NCBI GenBank assembly: GCA_918026815.1
Contig: CAKJVC010000049.1
Coordinates: 434,001 to 498,000, forward strand
Length of the DNA: 64,000 nt
Origin: Chalara sp. BL73
Lineage: Eukaryota > Ascomycota > Leotiomycetes > Helotiales
Direction of reading: 5' to 3'
Positions 46,454 through 57,896 of this stretch are shown one piece after another. The stretch's first letter is position 1. Every line of letters starts with the position of its first letter. The translations under genes and the position numbers were made by a program. The notes below the pieces were generated by a model that saw only the letters and a list, made by a program, of their open reading frames with translations, did not search any database and was not told the origin of the DNA.

Positions 46454-47926
46454 TGGCTGGGGGCACATGGTATAGAAGGGCAAGACGCCTACAATTGCTG
46501 GAGAGGAGAACTGGCAGGCGTCGAAGCGCGTTTGCGACTTCCTGTAACAAGAGGTTGTCTCCAGAACAGAACCCGATCATGATCTACTCTGCCATGTCTT
46601 CCTACCTAATGGCTTGGACTCCTCTCACGATTTTGGCGGAGAAGTCTTTCCGTGGAACAGAATAAGTTTTTGACTCGGCCGAGCAAATCGAGTAATGAAA
46701 CTAAAATGGAACCGTACTCTATCAAATCTTTCTTAACATACTCCATAAGCTCACCAGAGATTCTTACTTTATGCATCTATCTCAACCCACTCTTTGCCTT
46801 ATCGTCCACGCTCGCTCGTCAAACCATTCCCATCTCACGCTTGATGCCCCTACGTTCTCGAAGTCCATAGAGAAGCCAATACAGCTCATCAGTCTGGAAG
46901 TATACTCCGCCGGACGCCCCTAACCCTTCGGCAGCCTATTTGAGCCTCGGGCTCCCGCAGACAAGCCCAGGACTCTATTGATGGTCGTGTATTCTTCTAC
47001 CTTGAGACTGAACCGTGGGTCACGAATAGTTAGCAAGCACCTGTTGGTAACAGCACCGCCGTTTGCTTTTTCTTAGTATACTTCCCAGGTTGTTGATGAA
47101 TTATTTCGTATCGGGTTGAGATCAATGTCAACAGCGGGTAGAGGAAGCTACGAATACAATATATAATACAGCTTCTGTCTTTCAGATCCGCTCGGAAATT
47201 ATACGGCAAAGCCTGACTAAGCGTGCGGCTGATTAAATAGAAGGTCTTTTGTGAGTTGGTAACTAGGAATATGCACGAGGAACAGAAACCTTGAAATGGG
47301 CTATTGCAAGCTAATGTGTATTAAGGGTATTAGTGTTTCGTGTGAACGATCACGTTTAATGATTTAAAAGCAAGCTCTTTACCGAAGATACCACTATATT
47401 TGTAATATCAAATCTCTTATCTGAATAGTGAATAGCTTGAAGGCTGGATATAACTTGATCGGGAATGCTGAGGACTATAAATATCACGTGATTATTCACA
47501 TGACACATCGTACGAAAAAGGGTTGGTCTCATTCTAGAATCATGTATATAACACTCGTTCGGTACTTAGAGCTCAATCAAGGTTTCTCATTTCAATAGGG
47601 ACCATTGAAGATATATCGTGAGCCCGAGTACATCAAAATATTCAGGATCCCAAAATGCTTCACTGAAACTGCTAACCTAGGCCAATATGAAACCTGCCCA
47701 ATCCTGTGACCAGGCCAACTGCCAAATTTGACTAGGAAGAAGTACCGCTAAACTAGGACTAATGGGGTTGCTTTTCATGATTGCGTGCATTTCTCTTCCT
47801 CAGGCAACGAACTTGTTGAGCCTAAATTGGCGGACATGTGACTTCGCGTTCCCCAACTCAACCTCTCTGTCTTTTACAGATCCTTTCCCCATAATCAATT
47901 ACACTACCAACGTCAACGATGCCACA

Positions 47927-50915
47927 ATGTCTAAGTCGATCGTGGCCGCCGAAAAGGCTGCGATCAATGGAGATGGCGCGGAGTATGACACTCAATACTG
48001 CTTGCACGTGTTAAAAGATGTCCTTGTATGTTGGTTGTCGTGTGCCTATCATTTCGTTCTCCAAGGACAAGGAACCTGCTGACCAATCAATCCCCTAGAC
48101 AGATTCTCCACATAGATCTTCAACGCCTGTACGCGATAACGCGTCCGTCATTAACGACGACCACTCCAGACCTCCAAGGTCATCGCCGCCTCCTTCCCCA
48201 AAGAAAATATTGGAGGGTCAAACAATCGTCAAATTTATTCGTGGAGAGAATGGAAAACTTCGCGCGTTCGACGAAGAAGGCAATCAGATTGACCCAATTG
48301 CCCTGAGAAAGATGGATAACCTTACACAAAGGAGCACTATGTCTGCGACGCAGGAATTTCCAGAGTCAGCGTATGAACGTTTTGACTTACTGAAGTCGCG
48401 AAAGACCATGTATCACACAGAGGATCACAGTGATGATGATAATGAGCCTGACAATAAAGAGGGTGGAGGACATACTGTTACAGAATCTACCGTCCATACT
48501 TGGGGAGAAAATGATACAGGACATGTCCGATTTGATTCGTATACCGCGACGAAAGGAAATGAGCATACTATTGTCTCATCCACGGACGATTCCCACATAT
48601 ATGAACCTCGAACTCCGGCACCAGCCATTAATCCTTTTGCCCACAAAGGCAGCGTCTTAAAAGCACATGAGATGTTTGGAGCTACACAGCCTTCGTCAAT
48701 TGGCAGATTAGCTAGCGCAGCATCGACTCGGCCTTCGCCAAACTATGGAAATTCCTCTCCCACGAAGGTTATGCCGTCGTCACCCTTACAAGTTCATTCA
48801 CGCTCAAAATCAGATGAATCTCCTTCACCCACACCAGTGACGGCTTATAGCATGAAATCTTCTAGCGTGCCAATATTTGAACGATCGAAATCAGTAGATG
48901 CAGGACCACGTCAGTACGTCTCGATGAGAGAGTCACAGGAGGCAAGACGGAAAGAAAAAGTTCAAGTTGGTGATGAGTCCGATGCAAATTCCGATACAGA
49001 TTCAGAAAGCGATATGAATGACGTGCCAAGAAAGCTGAAAGAAAGAGAGAGAGAAGCGCGCATCCTGAAGGAGATATCAGTTGTTACACAAAAGCGCCCG
49101 GTTCCTCGCCAAAACAGTACTGACACCTCAGGTGTGAACGTGGAAGTGGAAGTGCCGTCAACCGAAAGCAAGGCCCGACGACGGAGTATACAGGAAGAAT
49201 ACATTACTCAATGCAGTGGCTTCGATGCTAGGGGCACACAAAGTCAAAGTCAAAGTCCAGAAAGAGTAGCTGACTCTCAATCCTTGGAAACTGAGCTGCC
49301 AACTTATTCTGCAGCACAAACTCGTATTCTAAGCCCTGGAGTGCCTTCCACCAGTGCTCAGCCCTCAGATCCCGCAATAATTCTTGAAACTAGCCCGTCG
49401 GACCGTATACGTCCTATGGGCGAGGTCGCGTCTTTGTCATTCGATGTTCCAGACGAGATTGATGCACCAGGCTTCACCCAGGATGTCGATTTCGAGAATG
49501 CTTTGCGTCCGTTCTCATCACCAAGTTCGGGCCCGTCGAAGCCGAGTAGGCTCCGTAATCGTAACGGCGAAGCAGACCTCAACACGAAATTAGTATCCAA
49601 CCAAGGCCCAGCTAAAATGTCGACCACTGCGAAAACGACTGCGGTAATAACAGGCTCTACTGTTGGTTCTCACGAATTACCTAATGCGTCTGTACAACAG
49701 AAGCAAGGGCTGGATGAGAATGCTCAAGTAGCGACAGAAAAGGTAGTGGGTGATGATCAAGTTCGAGAGACTGCAGTTACACAATCGAACAACGCCATAG
49801 AGCTACCTGAAGTATTTGCTGATACACCCGAAAATATACAAAAGTCCAAAATCGCATCTAGCTCCACGAACTTCACGCCTCTCTCTTCTCTTGCGTCTAC
49901 AATAAGCTCCATTAGTACCACATCTGCACCGTCAAAAACACCAGCCAAGAAGAATATTAAGCGTAAAAGAACTGCTACCGATCATGTAGCTCCTGCCCCG
50001 ACACGGTCCAGTAAGCGAAAGTCTATAATTTGCAATGCGCGAGACAGTAGCACCGACCCACTAGCAGGCCCTTCCACAGGTAATGAAAATCACGATCAAG
50101 CAGCAGGTCTTTTTGAGAATATGGCATTTGCTGTGTCTTATGTCAAACAGGAAAAAGAGAAAGATTCGGTCATCAGATTGATTAACGACAATGGGGGTCG
50201 CGTGTTAGAAGCGGGATTTAACGTTCTGTTTGATCCTGTGACTTCACACGATATAGAGGACACCGACGAAGCTTTGACTCTATCCTCCACAGCAAAGACA
50301 CTTGGCTTTGTAGCCCTAATTGCGGATGAATACTCTCGAAGAGCAAAATACATGGAAGCCCTTGCGCTGGGCCTCCCATGTATATCTGGTCATTGGATCA
50401 GATGCTGTGTTCAAAGAGGGGAGATCGTAGGATGGGATGAGTATCTCCTTTGCGCTGGTGTATCGTCCTTCATAGGCGGTACTCGCTCTAGAATTCTTCA
50501 ACCCTACTCTGCATCTCAGGCTAAGTTCGTTAATACTTACTCTGAGCGCAGAAAGATGCTTGCAGGTATGTCGATTTTGCTAGTTACAGGCAAGGGTCGT
50601 GTTGCGGAGGAGAAGAAGGCGTTTGTATTTTTGACACAGGTTCTTGGGCCTGCACATATCGAGCAAGTCGCAGAGTTCCAGCAAGCGAGGAAGAGGCTTG
50701 TCGAGTATGAGGAGCGCAGGCAGAAATGGGACATGGTATATGTGTACGATCAGAAAGCTGCAAATACGGCGATCTTCAGCTCAACAAGTGCAAAATCAAG
50801 AAAGCGAAAGGGCGGTCCGATAGAAGAAGCTGCACCAGCTCCGAAGCGCGTCCGGATGATCAGCGACGAAGATGTCGTCCAGAGTCTTATATTTGGCCGA
50901 CTGATTGATGAGTAA
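47927..50915 (+). CDS. Crb2/Rad9-like DNA-damage checkpoint mediator with tandem BRCT domains
   Basis: Exon 1 is 47927-48025 and exon 2 is 48099-50915, giving 971 aa. The intron is 73 nt, and the acceptor at 48098 is required because the alternative at about 48067 runs into TAG. The N-terminal 650 residues are disordered, Ser/Pro/Thr-rich and carry several SQ/TQ sites. Early motifs are GQTIVKFIRGENGKLRAFDEEGNQI and ARKTMYHTE-like regions. Basic NIKRKRTATDH precedes two C-terminal BRCT repeats: LFENMAFAVSYV...LINDNGGRVLEAGF and LGLPCISGHWIRCCVQRGEIVGWDEYLL, then GMSILLVTGKGRVAE...KWDMVYVYD. Such proteins bind modified histones and recruit Rad53/Chk kinases at damage. I could not see the Tudor block expected between the linker and the BRCTs. 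Confidence 0.88.
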
Positions 50916-51178
50916 GGACTTGTTTTTGGCGCAACGGAAGAGGGGCATATATACCATAGTAATGGTGGGCGTTGCTTATTTTGGGGTGCGTCGCATATCA
51001 TTAACTGAACTAGCATGAGGTTAACTAGAGTTCACGATTCTACTATACTATATCACGGAACAGAGATTTTGCATGGGCACGGATAGTCGAACTAGAAGCG
51101 AATGAATTACCAATTAATTCATTGCCATATGTCGATAATTTTCCAGCGTGTATTTAGAGGAAGGGCTCATCTCGCCTA
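50916..51178. other. Short spacer before the methyltransferase relic
   Basis: The 3' UTR of the Rad9-like gene. Nothing else visible. Confidence 0.55.
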
Positions 51179-52083
51179 TTAACACAATTTCCATCGTTCC
51201 GATCTTCTACTCACCTCCCCCCGAACGACCAAAGGTGGATCCTCTCCCGTCACCATACACCTAAACTTTCTCTCCTTCAGGACCTCCTCGATATCCTCTC
51301 ATCCCCCTGCGGCCCATAAGGACCCACCAATCCATCTCTTCCTTGCCTCGCGCTCCCCATGCCCAGCCATGCCCTAACAACGTTCGTTGGAAACCAGCGG
51401 TTTGAAAATGCCATGTGTGTCATGCCGCTAGGTTTGAAGACTCTACACTGAGAAATTATTGAAGAGCTTCAAACGCACCTAATGAGCAGGAAAGTGCAGC
51501 AAAGCAGGGGCATACCGATTCAATTCTTTGAACATAGAGATTGGTTTGGTCAAGTAATCCACCGTTAAGTTACAGATTACTGTGTCTATGCTTGCAGTCT
51601 CAGCCTCTCCTATCTTCCGGCCTGTATTCAGGTCCTTGATCTGCCCAGTATTTGCGGGCCTAGATCTTCTTCACTATTCATGGGTCACTAACATGGAACT
51701 CGGTGAGATGTTCTGTTAGTCTTTAATTCCCTCTCGTTCATACCCACGCCCACACACCCAATCTATCCGGTAAATGGCGTGCTCGAGCACAGATCCAACG
51801 CCTCACCACCCTCTTTTATCACTTCTTGATAATACGCCCTTAGAGAGGATATCCCGCCGTGGTCGATATGCTGCAGGAATCGCGGCTGGTTGTGCTGCTT
51901 CCCATCAGGCCCCTCATCCTGCCTCCTCACACCCTCCGGGTTATTAACAATATTCTCTGGGTATAAACTACTCGTCAATGATCTTGCTAGTACCTTCCAC
52001 GCCCTGGCGGTGACATGGTTCCGTATCTCCTTCGCAGGGAAATACCGAATTGAGTACGGAGATTGGTGGCACAATTGATTCAC
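51179..52083 (-). pseudogene. SAM-dependent methyltransferase relic
   Basis: Read on the minus strand, fragments of one methyltransferase appear in order but in different frames. IRYFPAKEIRNHVTARAWKVL and FLQHIDHGGISSLRAYYQEV lead into LDLCSS, where normal continuation is lost. VGVGMNERELKTN is out of frame with HLTEFHV. Then KDLNTG...ASIDTVICNLTVDYLTKP, SMFKELNR and, past a 73-nt intron, VFKPSGMTHMAFSNRWFPTNVV. A further shift leads to WIGGSLWAAGG, then TGA at 51301-51299 where Trp is expected. EDIEEVLKERKFRCMVTGEDPPLVV ends the homology. The family's SAM-binding and ICN..VDYLTKP motifs are clear. No usable ATG precedes the first fragment. The number of independent lesions (at least two shifts, one stop, lost motif I context) argues against sequencing error. 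Confidence 0.8.
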
Positions 52084-52606
52084 ATGCTATGTTATATAAT
52101 TAGAGATAAATAATTAGGAGGAGGAGGGTAGCAGGAGTTGAGATGAACTAATAATGGAATCAGAGCATGGAAGCTCCATGGCGAGCCAAGATACATATCT
52201 AAACGTCACAGACGTGCTAAGACGGATGCTAAAATTAAGCTTATTTATCCCTGTCCGTGTATTTTGATATTAATCTCGCGATCTGGAAGCCTTCTAGCCT
52301 CTATCTAAGTAATAACTTACCTAAGTTAACGGAGGTTTCTTCATCGTATCTGTATGACGGAAAACGTGTCCACGCGAGAGAATTTCTAACCTTGAGCGGC
52401 AGTGTGCAAATGGATATAAAAGCTTCACGACGGTGGTATTACACATACATGCTAACAGCAAAAGCAGGTATCTCCATGTCTCCCAGCAATGATTTTTCGT
52501 AATTTCCTCCATAACACCCAAAAATCCCCCATGCAAAGTAGCATTCCGGGCCATGAATAATGACAAAACAAGCGAACCCTTAGCCCCGAAGACTCCAATA
52601 TTTTTC
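52084..52606. other. Spacer between the methyltransferase relic and the CAF-1 stop
   Basis: About 520 bp with no supported gene. A possible upstream exon of the relic may lie here, but none could be joined. Confidence 0.45.
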
Positions 52607-54742
52607 TCATGCATTAATCTCGTCAAGCAAAACCCAGTGTTTGTCAGCCAAAGTAGTGCCGACTCTCTGAGCGATGTTCTCTAAGGTAAATTTGATCGAA
52701 GGCGCCGAAGTCTTAGGGAACTTCTTCTTTAGGACCTCGACTAGACCGATTTTGGTCAGATTGTTATTCCTGATTGCTGCTCGGAATTCAGGCATGATCT
52801 CTTGTGGTACCATTGAACCTGGCTTGCCACCTTTGGTTTTAACATGATGTGCAGCTGTGGGCACTGGCTGCTGGATGACTTTGGGATCAGAAGCAGACGT
52901 GAAGAAAGTTTTCAAGGTAGTGGGAGCGGCTGTGGAATTTATGTTCGACGACGATGCCTTTAATGTGTCGAGTGGAACGCGTGGAGGTTCCATCTTGGTG
53001 ACCTTGGGAGCTGCAGCCCAGTACTCGGAGGAGAAGGGATCAATAGACTTCATATATGGAGCTGATGCTTGATTAGCATGGTTAGAAGATTATTAGTGAG
53101 GGAACATACCTAAAACAAACTCCATGCGGTAAGACATCATCTTGACATTGGTGTTCTTCTTGTGTTGATCCTCCCAGCATAATCCAGTCGAGATAGGCTC
53201 CAAGTCTCCTTGTGTGACGAGTCGTCTTGAAGCTATACCTTCATCACCTTCATCATCTAAGAATCCCTCCATATCATCTCCATCATCATCGATATCGTCT
53301 TCCTCGCCTTCGCTATCGAGATCCTCAGCATCATCATCCTCTTGCCATTCAGCCTCGCTATCGTAATCATAATTTGTGGTTGGAAGGTCTCTTCTTAATG
53401 GGTTTCGAGCAAGCTTCACTGCCCCACCCACAGGTCGGCCTGTGTAGGTTCCAATATATGGCGGCCTAACATCTTCCTGAAATTTCAATATTTTCATGGG
53501 CACCCGTCTAAGCAGATCGGTTGTTCTTTTCGCTTGGGAATTCTGTGAGTCTGTTGTGAGGTCGATTGGCCGTGAAGAATCTCCCGTAATCTCTGCCATT
53601 ATCTCTCTCACAGGAATAATTCGTCTGCCTCGAGGTATGGTCCCGTGACTGGATAGGTTGAAGTGAGCGGCAACTAATGATTGCTGTGCTTGGGGGATAA
53701 CATCTCCAGTAATGTAGCTGTCAATTTGTGATTGGACGTATTCCGCAGCAGTCTCATCTCGTGCAAACCGATTTATTGGTGCAAGCTCCACATCGTCGAA
53801 CTGATAAAAGTCTGCGAATGTTCTGCCATATACTGTCTTTGGATCGTCTTCAGCCTTCGGTGTGGAATGCTGTGCAGCAGCCTCTTTCGAGGTCACGGAC
53901 TTCTCCTTGACCGACAAACCACTAGCCTTTGTGATGAAGCCCATCATAGTTTGTTGCCTGCCATCTCCCTTCTTCTTTTCATCTGCTGCTCGTCGTTTCT
54001 CCTCTAATAGCCGCTGCCTCTCATCCTCTTTTTTGCGCTCTTTTTCCGCCTTGGCTGCGGCTTTCTCTGCCTCTTTGGCGGCCTTCTCTGCCTCTTTGGT
54101 GGCTTTCTCTGCCTCGCGGGCAAGCCTCTTCTCTTCAGCTTGCTTTGCTTTCTCAGCCTTTAGCGCTGCATCCTTACGTGCTTTTTCTTCTGCTTGTGTT
54201 TTTTTCTCAGCCTCCCTCAATGCAGCCTTTTCCATCGCCTGCCTAGCTTTCTCGGCCGCCCGTTCCTGATCTCGAAGCTCCTTTGCCATCTTGAGGTCTT
54301 CTTTTTCTTGTTCTGTCAGCCTCTTTGCCTTTTTTGCTGGTGGTTGCGAGGTTCCCTTCATTGCATCAAAAGCAGACTTCGGTGTTGGCTGCGTAACTGT
54401 GTCAGGGACGGGTGATATGCCGCGAAGTGAAGGAGTTGTAGATTTAGCTTCACTTAAAGAAGAGGTGCTGCTTCGCCTGCTTAGGGAGGGACTTGGTTCA
54501 CGCTGTCGTTTTACGTTACCATTACTGACAGGTGGCGTGGGAAAGGAAGAGTCGGGCATTGTAGGCTGTGGCTGTCTTGGAGTATCAGGCTTTCTCGAAA
54601 TAGATTCTTCTTCTGAGTCGTAGCCGTTGACAGGTCGAGAGGCGGCCGTGAACGGCTTCGCAAGATCCCCGAGGTTGTATTCTGTAGAGAAAGTATCGTG
54701 GTCTCGTTTGAGAGAATTGTGTGTATCTAGAGAGGTTGACAT
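52607..54742 (-). CDS. RLF2: Chromatin assembly factor 1, large (p150/Cac1) subunit
   Basis: Minus-strand exon 1 is 54742-53110 and exon 2 is 53067-52607, giving 697 aa. The 42-nt intron is the shortest confidently modelled in the window. The N-terminal third is disordered, then comes a long highly charged helix (about residues 140-270, AEKARQAMEKAALREAEKK and similar), the KER coiled coil that binds DNA and acts as a ruler. QTMMGFITKAS resembles a PIP-box-like PCNA-binding element (Q-x-x-M-x-x-F). The ED-rich segment follows RPPYIGTYTGRPVGG and contains EDLDSEGEEDDIDDDGDD, the histone-binding acidic region. The second exon holds the winged-helix C-terminus (PEFRAAIRNNNLTKIGLVEVLKKKFP...HWVLLDEINA). 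The complex deposits H3-H4 behind replication forks. Confidence 0.92.
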
Positions 54743-55353
54743 CTCAAACTGACGCGTTAATCAAGAGGCAACTGGCAAGGAGCGAACTAGAAGGTGCAGA
54801 GAGAAGTTAAAAGAACGATAACTCGGGGGAGCCTAGAAAGGTCCCGCATATACGTGGCTCTGGCGGCTCTCGTAGACGAATGTGTAGATGTCGAGTGTTG
54901 AGGGTTGAGGCTCTTTCGGTATGAATCAAATGAGTCGAGTTGAAGTCGCGTCAGAACGCGATTTTGTAAGGGTCGCGCTCTAAAAACCACTCTGGAGTCT
55001 TGGCAAAGCTCTAATAAAAGGTCGCCTCCTTTCCAAGACCCCCGTTTGAAAACAAGAGCATTGTTATCTGTAGCCGAAGTAACAAAAACTAACGAGCCTA
55101 GAATAATTTCTAGCCAAACTACCATGGTAATAGGTCTCATTGAATCTGCACAGTGTTGCAGGCTTCTTTGAGGTCTTGAAGTCGTTATTTAAAAGTGGTG
55201 TGGTTCATTGTTGCCCCCACTTTAAATGCTGAGGAAACATCGCGGAGCGGGCTACCTTACATATTATAATTTTTCTCAAACGATTCAGCTATATTGGATG
55301 TGCCTTGAAAAGCTTGAATAATTGTAAATTGGCTATATATGGTTGATGTAAAC
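54743..55353. other. Divergent spacer between CAF-1 and the FMO gene
   Basis: 610 bp. A 117-codon minus-strand ORF begins with a signal-like MRPITMVVWLEIILGSLVFV, but has no homologue I recognise and probably occurs by chance in the CAF-1 promoter or leader. Confidence 0.45.
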
Positions 55354-56884
55354 ATGAGCTCATATATCTCCAAGCTGGCGCTCTTCAATGTAAAGAGTGT
55401 GGCCATTGTTGGTGCAGGGCCAAGCGGGCTTGCTGGTAATGGCCATCCCAATATTCATAACCAATGATCAAGTCTGATTTTCTCCTATGTAGTTGCAAAG
55501 TTTCTCTTGGCAGAAGAAGCTTTTGATCATATCGATATATATGAGCAGCAAGCTGAAATTGGAGGAGTGTGGAACTACACGTCAAACATAGCTGGTAAAA
55601 CTCTAGTTCCACAAATTTCTCCCCATGGCCCTGCAGAATCTCCTATATGGCCCGAGGGAACAACAGCTCCCTTATTTCCCAATCCTATGTACGACAATCT
55701 GAACACGAATATACCGAAAGATCTCATGCAATATTCAGATCAAGATTTTCTTCCCGAGTCTCTATCGTTTCCAACAAGGGAGGATGTCCAGGATTATCTT
55801 ATAAAGTACTCTCAAGATGTGAGACATCTCATCAACTTCTCAACTCAGGTCGAAGATATTCGTTCAGTTCATAAAGCAGGGCAAAATTCGTGGAAGCTTA
55901 CATCCAAATTTCTGGTCACGAAAGACGAAAAAATCAGCACATACGATGCCGTCGTCATTGCTAGTGGTCATTATTCCATGCCCTATATCCCATCAGTTCC
56001 GGGAATCGAGGCATTCCACACGGCTTTTCCGTCTGCCATAACGCACTCCAGGACTTATCGATCCTCCAAGGCTTTTAAAGATAAGAAAGTCATAGTGGTT
56101 GGCTCAGGCGCTTCGGGTTTAGATATTGGCACACAGATTAGCAAAGAGAGTCAGAAGCCTTTACTCAACTCTGTACGTACGCCATCTCCCATTAAGATAG
56201 GGCAAGAAAATAAGGAGGAGGTTCCCCTGAGTAAGTGCTCCATAATACAACGAAACAATCTCAGTGACACTAAGTATCAAAGTCACCGAATTCCTCCCAG
56301 AAGTTCGAGGTGTCCGCTTCTCAGACGGCCGCATCGAAAACAACATTGACAACATAATTTACTGCACGGGCTACTTCTACACCTATCCCTTTCTCACTTC
56401 TCTTCTCCCGCCCCCAATCACCACCGGCCGTCGGGTCCAAGGTCTATATAAGCAACTCTTCTCTATTCATCACCCCACCCTGGCCTTCACGGCGCTTCCC
56501 CAGAAAATCATTCCTTTCCCGCTGTCCGAGGTGCAGGGCGCAGCTATCGCCAAGGTATGGTCTGGTAAATTGTGGTTACCGGGAGTAGAAGAGATGCAAG
56601 AAGAGGAGAGGAGGCAGGTGGAGGAAAGGGGTGATGGAACCAGTTACCATGTGTTGGGTTTTCCAAAGGATATGGAGTATATCAATGAGATGGGGGAGTG
56701 GGTAAAGACGGCGAAAGGGAGAGAAGGGAAGAAGATAAAGCCGTGGGGGAAGAGGATGTCTTGGCTGAGGGAGTGTTATGCGGATGCTAGGAAGAAGTTC
56801 GTGGAGACTGGTGGAAGTGCCAGATCTCTAGAAGAAATAGGATTTGTGTATCCAGGGGATGAAATAGAGAAACCGAAGCTGTAG
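55354..56884 (+). CDS. Flavin-containing monooxygenase (FMO-like)
   Basis: Exons are 55354-55435, 55493-56230 and either 56283 or 56265 to 56884, giving about 473 aa. The start MSSYISKLALFNVKSVAIVGAGPSGLA carries the FAD GxGxxG Rossmann site. A second glycine motif for NADPH, VIVVGSGASGLDIG, lies near residue 205. The FMO-type ITHSRTYRSSKAFKDKK segment precedes it. The C-terminal part has RFSDGRIENNIDNIIYCTGYFYTYPFL, the conserved FMO ATG/CTGY region. Members add oxygen to soft nucleophiles (N, S) or sometimes perform Baeyer-Villiger chemistry. The substrate is not evident. The third intron is ambiguous: 34 nt (keeps VPLMTLSIKVTEF) or 52 nt (VPLITEF); both are in frame, and the longer matches usual intron size. 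Confidence 0.86.
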
Positions 56885-57896
56885 CTGAATATCGGGTTGG
56901 GCTTAGAATTTATTGAAGCATAAAATTGGTATATAGATCTTCTGGTAGTTATGTAAACATTAAATATCATAGACTGTCTAGTTTGATAATCTAATTTTCA
57001 GGCTAATAGACTAGACGATATCAGTACAAGCCGAATACAGCACTCAACTAACGCATGATCAATGACTGTCAGATATATTTTTGCCAAACTGCATCTCATC
57101 TCAAACCAGTCCATGAGGCACGGCGGTTATGATCATATTACCAGAAATATGTCTTCATCACACAGTAGAGATGTTGCAAAAAGATGAGCATGCTCACCTG
57201 TGGTATTGACTTTACATAGGTTTGCGAATGAACTGAATATGTCTCCCTCAGTAGGTCATCATCGGTTCCTGGAAGCCTCGCAATTAAGGGGCCCTCGTGA
57301 CAATGGTTTTAAAGTGGATGTGCAATCTTGACCATGCATCCAAGTCGTGCAGCTGAGTAGTATGGTTCAAGCCGCCGAATAATTTGAATTGATCGATGGT
57401 CGTGTTTGTTTGAAAAGAGGTTCAAAAAAAATCCTTGCTGCGGTCCTTTAAAAGGTTTGGATGAGCCCCATTGTTTTCCGCGTCTAGCGAGCCAGTTAGG
57501 TGGAGCCATCGCTTTCAGGCTTTGGCCCCTCCTGCTGCCACTCGCTATGAACCTTTGAATGGCTCGATTGGATTTCTTCCATCATTGTACTAAGCATCAC
57601 AGCGTACACATCCCCTACTTTAACCAAAAGCACAACCAAAAACCCCAACTTGCCACAATATACCTCATTTTAATCCAGTATCTACAACTCTATGCTCAAC
57701 AATCACCAGGTTAAATCTTAAAAGCCTATAGTCAAAGTTCAAACCCTGCTACAACACCCATCTTCTCCAGATACACAAATCGACTTGAGCTCCCTGTCAC
57801 CTCGAACAATAATTGGATAACAGTTCTTACAAGGAAGAGGAGCGCTTTCCTGCTGTATGCTTCTCGTCGCCATTAGCATATTTTCCTAGTCAAGTA
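56885..57896. other. Intergenic region, 1.0 kb
   Basis: The 3' UTR of the monooxygenase and a C/A-rich promoter/leader for the eIF4E-like gene (57600-57800). No coding exon seen. Confidence 0.55.

Larger units (their letters stand above)
45015..47926. other. Divergent intergenic region, 2.9 kb
   Basis: It separates the CRH gene from the Crb2/Rad9-like gene. It contains a GGCTCT hexanucleotide array near 45300 and a 9-bp tandem repeat near 46420. No coding exon was supported. Upstream ATGs occur before the Rad9-like start (for example 47762, same frame), so its true start is not fully certain. Confidence 0.5.

Noticed and set aside
48026..48098. Alternative acceptor near 48067 in the Rad9-like gene (DKEPADQSIP)
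   Set aside because: It reads into an in-frame TAG. The acceptor at 48098 keeps the frame.
53862..54269. Plus-strand Ser/Ala/Phe-rich ORF
   Set aside because: Antisense shadow of the CAF-1 charged coiled coil (repetitive GAGAAGGC sequence).
54787..55140. 117-codon minus-strand ORF with a signal-like start
   Set aside because: It lies in the CAF-1 upstream region, has no domain I recognise and no splice support, and its C-terminal composition looks random.
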